From assembly GCA_038131365.1 (NCBI GenBank), contig JAYPPH010000002.1, positions 248,001-312,000 on the forward strand: DNA of 64,000 nt, read 5' to 3'. A model generated the notes under the pieces. It was not told the origin of the DNA. It saw nothing but the letters and a program-made list of their open reading frames with translations, and searched no databases. Each line of letters begins with the position of its first letter. Position 1 is the first letter of the stretch. The position numbers and the translations under genes were made by a program. The stretch comes from Marisalimonas marina (lineage in GTDB: Bacteria > Pseudomonadota > Alphaproteobacteria > Puniceispirillales > Marisalimonadaceae). Positions 57,952 through 64,000 of the stretch are shown here, in pieces.

Positions 57952-59222
57952 AGGTCCAGTAAAGATTTAGCATAATCTAAAAGCTGATTGTCATAACCAA
58001 ATCTAGTTACAAGTTGACAGCCAATTGGTAAGTTTTGCTCTCCTTTAAATAAAGGAATAGTTATACATGGGTTTCCGCTGAGAGACCAAGTTGTGTTAAA
58101 TGTTGCAGGCCCAGTGTATTCCAGCCCTTTTAAGGCCTCTCCTGGCGCACTTGGAGTGATAATTAAATCAATATCATCAAATACTGAGTCAATATCGCTT
58201 TTTAAGACTTGGACTTCTTTAATTGCTATTTTGTATAGATCATTAGTTACTTGATACCCATCATTTAAACGACCATTTCTTAGTATCTCACTCAACTCAT
58301 GAAAGTGATTAAATCTTTCATATGAGATTGATCTTTTAAACTCATATCCACTTACATCAATGTGCAATTGATCTGCCTTGGAAATTATTTGATCTAAGTT
58401 AAGGTCAATTATATTAAATTTTTCAAGACGAAGCGTGTCGATTAACGTTTCAAGTTTATTTTGAGTAGATACATCGGTTTTATCCCAGTGTGGCGTTTTA
58501 ACAAAGCCAATACGAATTTTGCTTAAATCAATTTTTTTTGGTTCTACTAATTTTTCTTCAAGTAAAATAGATCTGAAGAGGGAGATGTCTTCTACAGATC
58601 TTGACATCAGTCCAAGAGTATCTATGGATGGAGAATTTGGCAATATACCGGATTTGTCAAAATCTCCATAGGAAGGTTTATATCCAACCACACCACAATA
58701 CGCTGCTGGTCTTATAACTGACCCTGTAGTTTGTGTGCCAAAACAGATGGGAGACATCAAAGCAGCTACAGCGGCAGCTGATCCTGAACTAGATCCCCCA
58801 GGTGTGTGGTTTTTATTATGAGGGTTTGTGGTTAAGCCAGGAGCTCTATGGCCAAGTTCGGTTGATACTGTTTTGCCCATAAATACGCAGCCAGCTTGCT
58901 TTGATACTGCAACAGAGGCAGCATCTCTGATAGGAATATTGTTTTTATAAAATGGTGTTCCTAGGCCAGATGGCACATTGCTCGCATCGATAATATCTTT
59001 TATGCCAAAAGGAATACCCATTATATCTGCGTTACTAGAGTTATCTAATTCTTTGGCTTTTTTTAATGCGTTTTCCTCATCAAGATATATCCACGCTTTT
59101 ACCTCGTTTTCTTTTTCTCTAATTCTCTCAAAGCAACTTGATACCCATTCAAACACTGATAGATCTTTATTTCTTAATAATTTAACAGCATCTGTAGCTG
59201 TTAGTTCATATGGCTTTGTCAT
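57939..59222 (-). CDS. amidase signature family enzyme
   Basis: 427 residues. The Ser-cisSer-Lys triad is visible as K75 (PFGIKDIID), GGSSSGSAAAVA (cis-Ser about 145) and S168 (GTQTTGSVIRPA). The enzyme hydrolyses an amide, ester or carbamate in the cytoplasm; GatA-like glutaminyl functions are unlikely because GatB/C are absent. It converges on dctM and is divergent from the third MmgE/PrpD gene. Substrate unknown. Confidence 0.9.
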   Translation of the reverse strand: MTKPYELTATDAVKLLRNKDLSVFEWVSSCFERIREKENEVKAWIYLDEENALKKAKELDNSSNADIMGIPFGIKDIIDASNVPSGLGTPFYKNNIPIRDAASVAVSKQAGCVFMGKTVSTELGHRAPGLTTNPHNKNHTPGGSSSGSAAAVAALMSPICFGTQTTGSVIRPAAYCGVVGYKPSYGDFDKSGILPNSPSIDTLGLMSRSVEDISLFRSILLEEKLVEPKKIDLSKIRIGFVKTPHWDKTDVSTQNKLETLIDTLRLEKFNIIDLNLDQIISKADQLHIDVSGYEFKRSISYERFNHFHELSEILRNGRLNDGYQVTNDLYKIAIKEVQVLKSDIDSVFDDIDLIITPSAPGEALKGLEYTGPATFNTTWSLSGNPCITIPLFKGEQNLPIGCQLVTRFGYDNQLLDYAKSLLDLYLK

Positions 59223-59331
59223 TAAAATTCACTCACTTATTTAAACTAAATTTTATAATACATATTTTTTTTTAGTTTTGTAAAAACTGAAATTTTAGTT
59301 TAACATTTTTTCTTATTTTGAGGAGTTTCTT

Positions 59332-60714
59332 ATGGAAAATATGACTGAAAAATTTGCTGATTTTTGTGAGCAATTGAGATACGAGGACCTCCCTCATGAT
59401 GTTATTAAAAGAACTAAATTATTAATATTAGACACAGTTGGCATTATTATCAGAGCAAGGCATGATGCAGAGTCAACTTCTAGTCTTGTTTCAGCTATTG
59501 AAAAGTTAGAAATGTCTAATGGAAGTTGTCAGGTATTCTCTGATAATAAAAGTTATTCTCCAAGCGCTGCAGCCTTATTAAATGGTACTTTGGCTCATTC
59601 TCTTGACTTTGATGATACTCATGCTGAAGCATCGCTTCATTCAAGTGCTCCAATATTAGCGGCAGCTTTGGCCGCTGCAGAAATGAACAAATCTTCAGGG
59701 CAACAGCTAATTACAGCCTGTGTCGTTGGTTATGAAATTCAGATAAGGCTAGGCTTGGCAGGTGGATCATCATCTCATTATAAGAAAGGTTTTCATCCCA
59801 CAGCCACTTGCGGCATTTTTGGTGCTGCAGCTGCGGCAGGATATCTTATGGGGCTTACAAAAGAGCAATATATATCTGCCTTTGGAATTGCCCTTAGTCA
59901 ATCAGCTGGCTCTATGCAGTTTTTGACAGATGGTGCATGGACAAAAAGATCACATGTTGGCCAAGCTGCTCAAAACGGTTTGAGCTGTGCTATTATGGCA
60001 GCAGAAGGATTTAAGGGACCATCAAAAGCTTTTGAAGGACAATGGGGGTATTTCCATTCATACGCTTCTGGCGGTGATATGGAAAAGGCTGTTGACGGAC
60101 TGGGAAAAAAATTCGAAACGCTGAACTTGGGGGTTAAACCTTATCCGTCATGTAGGTATAGTCATGCTGCTATTGATGGAATAATTGAACTAAAAAATGA
60201 ATTGGGTTTTTCAACGGCTGAATTAGACGATATTGATATTGGGCTTTCAGAGACAGCCTTAAATATTATAGGTTACCCATTGTCAGATAAACAAAACCCT
60301 AAGAGTGTTGTTGATGGACAATTTTCAATGCCATTTTGTGCAGCTGTAACAGTCAAGAGTGGTGGTTTAAAGTGGGATGACTATAAAAATCACCTCAATG
60401 ATAGAGATACACTTTCTTTATGTAATAAAATTAAGGTTAGTCCTGACAAAGATGCTGAAGAATGTTGCCCTGAATATATGAGCGCTAAAGTTAAGGTTGT
60501 TGTTAAAGGGAAAAAATACGAGAAATTTGTTAAAATACCAAAGGGTGAGCCTGAAAACTTTATGGAAGATTCAGAGTTTATTTCGAAATTTAGAAGTTTG
60601 ACAGAACCCTACTTGTCAAATGAAAGAATAGATCAGCTGACAGGATCAATGTTAAAATTAGATCAGTCAAATAATATTAATTCAATATTTGAGTTCAGTC
60701 AGATTGACAGATAA
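59332..60714 (+). CDS. MmgE/PrpD family protein (copy 3)
   Basis: 460 residues with GAGGAG six bases before the start. LAHSLDFDDTHAEASLHSSAPI, YKKGFHPTATCGIFGA, WTKRSHVGQAAQNG and KPYPSCRYSHAAIDG match the family. It is closer in motif detail to copy 1 (KRLHPGWAA versus KRSHVGQAA) than to copy 2. The next gene, 19 bases on, is an acyl-CoA dehydrogenase, so the two are probably co-transcribed. Substrate unknown. Confidence 0.9.
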   Translation: MENMTEKFADFCEQLRYEDLPHDVIKRTKLLILDTVGIIIRARHDAESTSSLVSAIEKLEMSNGSCQVFSDNKSYSPSAAALLNGTLAHSLDFDDTHAEASLHSSAPILAAALAAAEMNKSSGQQLITACVVGYEIQIRLGLAGGSSSHYKKGFHPTATCGIFGAAAAAGYLMGLTKEQYISAFGIALSQSAGSMQFLTDGAWTKRSHVGQAAQNGLSCAIMAAEGFKGPSKAFEGQWGYFHSYASGGDMEKAVDGLGKKFETLNLGVKPYPSCRYSHAAIDGIIELKNELGFSTAELDDIDIGLSETALNIIGYPLSDKQNPKSVVDGQFSMPFCAAVTVKSGGLKWDDYKNHLNDRDTLSLCNKIKVSPDKDAEECCPEYMSAKVKVVVKGKKYEKFVKIPKGEPENFMEDSEFISKFRSLTEPYLSNERIDQLTGSMLKLDQSNNINSIFEFSQIDR

Positions 60715-60733
60715 AAAGTTCTAGGAGCAGAGT

Positions 60734-61909
60734 ATGAATGAGCAAAGTATAATTGATCTTGAGCATAACAGTTCAATTTCAGAAGAAGATAATTTAATTA
60801 TAGATACGATAAATAAATTTCTAGAAAAAGATGTAAAGCCATTTGTCAAAGAGTTTGAGTCTGAAGACAAATACCCTCAAATGATTGCAGACAAAATGGC
60901 TGAGTTAGGGCTTTTTGGAGCAACTATATCACCAGAATATGGTGGCTTAGGTCTGTCTGCTGTTACATATTCAAAAATAGTTGAAAACGTTTCAGCAGTT
61001 TGGATGTCAGTTTCGGGCATATTTAATTCCCATCTCATAATGTGTGCTGCTGTAGAAAGATTCGGTACTGAAGAAATGAAGCGGCATTATCTTCCAAAAT
61101 TTGCATCTGGTGAAATAAGAGGAGGAATTGCCTTAACAGAACCTGATTGTGGAACAGATCTACAATCCATTAAGACTAAAGCTGAAAAAGTAGGTGAAAA
61201 TTATGTAATAAATGGAACTAAAACTTGGATTACTAATTCAGTACAAGGAACTGTTTTAGCAGTTTTAGTGAAAACTAACTCTGATATACAGCCAGCTCAT
61301 AAAGGAATGAGTTTAATTCTTGTTGAGAAGAAGCATGGCTTTGTATCAAGAAAGTTAAAAAAATTAGGTTATAGAGGAATAGATACTGGTGAAGTTCAAC
61401 TTGAAAATGTAAAAGTACCTACTGCAAATCTCATTGGTGAAGTAGAAGGTAAAGGTTTAAAACAAATTTTAGCAGGCCTAGAGTTAGGTAGAATTAATGT
61501 TGCTGCTCGCGGAGTGGGAGTGGCTAGGGCCGCTCTTGAAGATTCAATAGAATACTCAAAAACCAGAAAAACTTTTGGTAAACCTATTAGCCAGCATCAA
61601 TCAATACAAATCAAATTAGCTGAGATGGCCACTAAATTGGAAGCTTCAAGGTTGTTAACTGAACAAGCAGCAAAAGCTTATGATTCTGGCAATAGATCAG
61701 ATTTGCAAGCTGGTATGGCCAAGTTATTTGCAACTGAGACAGCTTTATTCAATTCTACAGAAGCTATGCGAATTCATGGAGGTTTTGGCTACTCTCCAGA
61801 ATATAATATTGAAAGATATTACAGAGATGCCCCTCTATTAGCAATTGGTGAGGGAACTAATGAGCTTCAAAAACTTATCATAGCCAAGCAATTAGTTTCT
61901 GATAATTAA
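60734..61909 (+). CDS. acyl-CoA dehydrogenase
   Basis: 391 residues of a short-chain-type FAD acyl-CoA dehydrogenase. LTEPDCGTDLQSI and VINGTKTWITNS bind flavin and substrate, EYSKTRKTFGKPISQHQSIQ is the family signature, and IGEGTNEL has the Glu in the base position (about residue 373). Glutaryl- or branched-chain acyl-CoAs are possible. It follows MmgE/PrpD copy 3 and converges on the azlD-like gene, overlapping by four bases. Confidence 0.92.
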   Translation: MNEQSIIDLEHNSSISEEDNLIIDTINKFLEKDVKPFVKEFESEDKYPQMIADKMAELGLFGATISPEYGGLGLSAVTYSKIVENVSAVWMSVSGIFNSHLIMCAAVERFGTEEMKRHYLPKFASGEIRGGIALTEPDCGTDLQSIKTKAEKVGENYVINGTKTWITNSVQGTVLAVLVKTNSDIQPAHKGMSLILVEKKHGFVSRKLKKLGYRGIDTGEVQLENVKVPTANLIGEVEGKGLKQILAGLELGRINVAARGVGVARAALEDSIEYSKTRKTFGKPISQHQSIQIKLAEMATKLEASRLLTEQAAKAYDSGNRSDLQAGMAKLFATETALFNSTEAMRIHGGFGYSPEYNIERYYRDAPLLAIGEGTNELQKLIIAKQLVSDN

Positions 61910-62262
61910 AAATTTTGATTATAAATAACTGTAGAGCTAAATGCTAAGACGCCTACTAAAAGACCTATAATTGGTTTTTGTGAAAAGAACAAAAATGTTA
62001 ATACGCCAATTAAGAAAGGAATAATTCTCTCAAGTAATTGTGTATCAGCTAATGCACCAGAAGGAAAAATGATTATTCTAATCATGAGTCCTGTTGTCAT
62101 GGCAAAAGCTACAGCGTTAATCCATTTTGCAAGAAGGCTGTCTTTGTCAATTTTTTTTGATAGAACAAGTCCAAGAAATCTCCAAATAAATATTCCAAGA
62201 CTTGCCACTATCAGCATAACCCACGGCAGGAGATTGTCATTGATGAGCAAAATATCAGGCAT
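61906..62262 (-). CDS. AzlD-like small exporter subunit (second pair)
   Basis: 118 residues with four hydrophobic helices in the AzlD arrangement (SLGIFIWRFLGLVLS, MIRIIIFPSGALAD). It overlaps the upstream AzlC-like gene by eight bases, so the two are translated together as a second branched-chain-amino-acid-type exporter. It is more divergent than the pair at 15386. Confidence 0.75.
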   Translation of the reverse strand: MPDILLINDNLLPWVMLIVASLGIFIWRFLGLVLSKKIDKDSLLAKWINAVAFAMTTGLMIRIIIFPSGALADTQLLERIIPFLIGVLTFLFFSQKPIIGLLVGVLAFSSTVIYNQNF

Positions 62263-62974
62263 TTATTTTATCTTTCTTAAAGAGAAAATTAATGGCTAAT
62301 CCAAGTGTTCCTCCACAGAGTCCAGCTATTATTAAACTCCAATCTCCGAAATATGGAAATAGAATAGGACAAATTATTCCCCCACTGACCACAGCTACTC
62401 TATAATAAATCTCCACGGCTCTTAGCATCAAAATAGTCAAGTATAAAGGCATTATAAAAACAGGAATAGAAACAATTTCAGAAGGTAATAAATAGTATAA
62501 TTTGTATCCAATTACTGTTGTTAAGGATGTAATGGTAACCAAAGCTAGAGTTAAACCTTTGAAAAAATAAAGGAGGTCTTTTTCCTCTAATTCATTTTTT
62601 GCCTTTGATAACTCTGCCCAACCTGTAGGACTAATTAGATGAGCCCAGAGTAATTTAGAAATAAAAGAAATTTTATGGCTATGAATATTAATTAATGTCA
62701 TACCTGATAAGACTAAAAAAAACTGTCTAACATTAGCTAGTAATACTGTTGTAAAAAGTAAAATAATAGGGGCACCAATTGTATACAAAGATACAAAAAT
62801 AACCATTCCAGGCATGCTCCAGAGTACTAATAATGATGCAAGGCAAATATAAATATTAAGACCAGCCTCACCGGCATAAACTCCATAACCAAACATCGCA
62901 GCGCTCATGCCGATGCCTGGAAAACCAAACCCAGTCAAAACACCTTTTCGAAACGGACTATCTTTCATTTTCAT
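62255..62974 (-). CDS. AzlC-like exporter large subunit (second pair)
   Basis: 239 residues with several helices. RKGVLTGFGFPGIGMSAAMFGYGVYAGEAGL at the start and NVRQFFLVLSGM correspond to the AzlC motifs, although the usual GGASQ segment is changed (LVLWSMPGMVIF). Transport of an amino acid or analogue is likely; substrate may differ from the first pair. It lies 17 bases after the RidA gene on the same strand. Confidence 0.75.
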   Translation of the reverse strand: MKMKDSPFRKGVLTGFGFPGIGMSAAMFGYGVYAGEAGLNIYICLASLLVLWSMPGMVIFVSLYTIGAPIILLFTTVLLANVRQFFLVLSGMTLINIHSHKISFISKLLWAHLISPTGWAELSKAKNELEEKDLLYFFKGLTLALVTITSLTTVIGYKLYYLLPSEIVSIPVFIMPLYLTILMLRAVEIYYRVAVVSGGIICPILFPYFGDWSLIIAGLCGGTLGLAINFLFKKDKINA

Positions 62975-62991
62975 TAATGTATTTTTCTAAA

Positions 62992-63378
62992 CTATTGTTT
63001 TGCTATAAGGTCGATTTCAACTGAAGCACCTACAGCAAGACCTGTAACACCTATACATGTTCTTGCGGGAAGTTTGTCTTTATTAAAATAAGATTTATAA
63101 ATTTTATTTACTTTATCAAAGTCTTGAAAATTAACTAGATATACTCTTACAAAAGTCACTCTTTCCAATGAAGAACCGCATTGTTCTAAAACATTAATTA
63201 AATTTTTCATTACTTGATGAGTTTGTTCTTCAACATCATTACTGATAAGTACATCAGGGTTATCTGGTAAAGTAGGCATTTGCCCAGTAATAAAAATAAA
63301 GTCTCCTGCCTTAACAGCATGACTAAAGGGGCCAACTCTTTTGGGTCCTTTATCGAAAACTAAATGTTCTATATCCAA
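62992..63378 (-). CDS. RidA family protein
   Basis: 128 residues from TTG at 63378 with AGGAG seven bases upstream; the frame to 63456 is a less likely extension. The start then gives the normal RidA length. GPFSHAVKAGDFIFITGQMP, VYLVNFQDFDKVNKIYKSYF and PARTCIGVTGLAVGASVEID are the YjgF/RidA pattern, the last with the Arg that binds imine substrates. RidA hydrolyses reactive enamines/imines. It precedes the second AzlCD pair. Confidence 0.9.
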   Translation of the reverse strand: MDIEHLVFDKGPKRVGPFSHAVKAGDFIFITGQMPTLPDNPDVLISNDVEEQTHQVMKNLINVLEQCGSSLERVTFVRVYLVNFQDFDKVNKIYKSYFNKDKLPARTCIGVTGLAVGASVEIDLIAKQ

Positions 63379-63455
63379 TCTACATCTCCTGATAAGATTA
63401 CTTGTTGTGAAAAAAATTATTTTAAATAAACTTGCATTTACTGGGGGAATTTTCA

Positions 63456-64000
63456 ATGAGATTTAAAAACAAAACAGTGATTATTACAGGAGCTGCTGGT
63501 GGTATTGGTCGACAGACAGCTTTAAGCTTTGCTAAAGAGGGTGCTAATGTGGCTGTTTCTGATTTGGACTTTGATCAGGCTAAAAGAGTAGCTGATGAAA
63601 TAACATCTGCTGGTGGTACTGCAGAACCATTCAAGCTAGATGTAACTGATCAAAATGAAACCATAGAAGTTATGAAAAATGCTTATGATCATTTTGGCAG
63701 TTTAGACATTGCATTTTGTAATGCAGGAATAAGAGAAATTGTTTCACCTCTAGAATTATCTATTGAGGAGTGGAGAAAAGTAATTGATATAAACGTAACT
63801 GGCGTGTTTATTACGGCTCAAACATTCGCAAAAAAATGTATTGAGAATAAGGTAAAAGGAAACATAGTCATAACGTCTTCTACTCTAAGTATAACTTCTG
63901 CCCCAAATAGGTGTGCATACACAGCTTCCAAACATGCTACAGCAGGAATGACAAAACAACTAGCAATGGATTTAGCTAAATACGATATAAGAGTAAATGC
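63456..64000 (+). CDS. short-chain dehydrogenase/reductase (partial, runs off window)
   Basis: 181 codons read directly from the sequence; the C-terminal part is beyond 64000. The coenzyme motif TGAAGGIG (about 11-18), CNAG, and the catalytic Ser with YTASK (about 157-161) are intact. D38 after the second strand favours NAD(H). It is divergent from RidA with 77 bases between. Substrate unknown. Confidence 0.9.
   Translation, partial: MRFKNKTVIITGAAGGIGRQTALSFAKEGANVAVSDLDFDQAKRVADEITSAGGTAEPFKLDVTDQNETIEVMKNAYDHFGSLDIAFCNAGIREIVSPLELSIEEWRKVIDINVTGVFITAQTFAKKCIENKVKGNIVITSSTLSITSAPNRCAYTASKHATAGMTKQLAMDLAKYDIRVN

Overview
The window looks like chromosome from an AT-rich, streamlined, free-living alphaproteobacterium, probably a marine heterotroph. 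The 16S gene has alphaproteobacterial features: a short V3 helix and a 16S-tRNA-Ile-23S-5S-tRNA-fMet operon. Genes are tightly packed, often with start/stop overlaps. The rRNA operon is far richer in GC than the coding DNA. Abundant TRAP/TTT transporters, CaiB-type CoA transferases and MmgE/PrpD proteins fit low-GC oceanic lineages (AEGEAN-169/HIMB59- or SAR11-like). That placement is inference; a 16S search would decide it.

Layout. 1-309: N-terminus of an exported protein, possibly an M23 peptidase, running off the left edge. 445-5659: complete rRNA operon with a clear promoter, 16S and 23S processing stems and a UUCG terminator. 5.7-12.7 kb: AidB-like acyl-CoA dehydrogenase, LysR regulator, a truncated SAF-domain remnant, then PhyH oxygenase, SDR epimerase and beta-hydroxyacid dehydrogenase. 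12.76-15.3 kb: DUF2256, DUF2805 and a cryptochrome/photolyase, facing endonuclease III. 15.4-17.8 kb: AzlCD exporter, MazG-like pyrophosphohydrolase and an HTH protein with a degenerate MT-A70 domain. 17.9-29.7 kb: mixed genes including AtuA/DUF4387, carbonic anhydrase, MOSC, ModA, Sco, bactofilin, CsaA-like protein, a DapA-family protein, EamA exporter, zinc alcohol dehydrogenase and Hpt. 29.8-34.5 kb: PcaHG dioxygenase, a cyclic-nucleotide-binding protein, a Baeyer-Villiger-type monooxygenase and a YdjM-like membrane protein.

34.5-41.0 kb is a six-gene minus-strand cluster: enolase-superfamily enzyme, TauD-type dioxygenase, tripartite tricarboxylate transporter TctCBA and MmgE/PrpD. 41.1-48.7 kb holds a gamma carbonic anhydrase, an enoyl-CoA hydratase/CoA transferase pair, glutathione-dependent formaldehyde oxidation (adhC-fghA), and a tautomerase-like/hydratase/PcaB-like lyase/thioesterase operon. 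48.8-57.95 kb is the most coherent pathway: two hot-dog hydratases, MmgE/PrpD, two CoA transferases and a CitE-type lyase, then a TRAP transporter. This set resembles mesaconyl-/itaconyl-/citramalyl-CoA metabolism, which ends in pyruvate and acetyl-CoA. The right end has an amidase, a third MmgE/PrpD, an acyl-CoA dehydrogenase, a second AzlCD pair, RidA and a partial SDR.

Points that stand out are a probably catalytically dead MT-A70 domain on an HTH protein, two genes each broken by a single extra base, a headless COG4091-type remnant, a photolyase with an unusual flavin-site motif, and frequent TTG starts (eleven good candidates). I saw no CRISPR array, insertion sequence, integrase or prophage.
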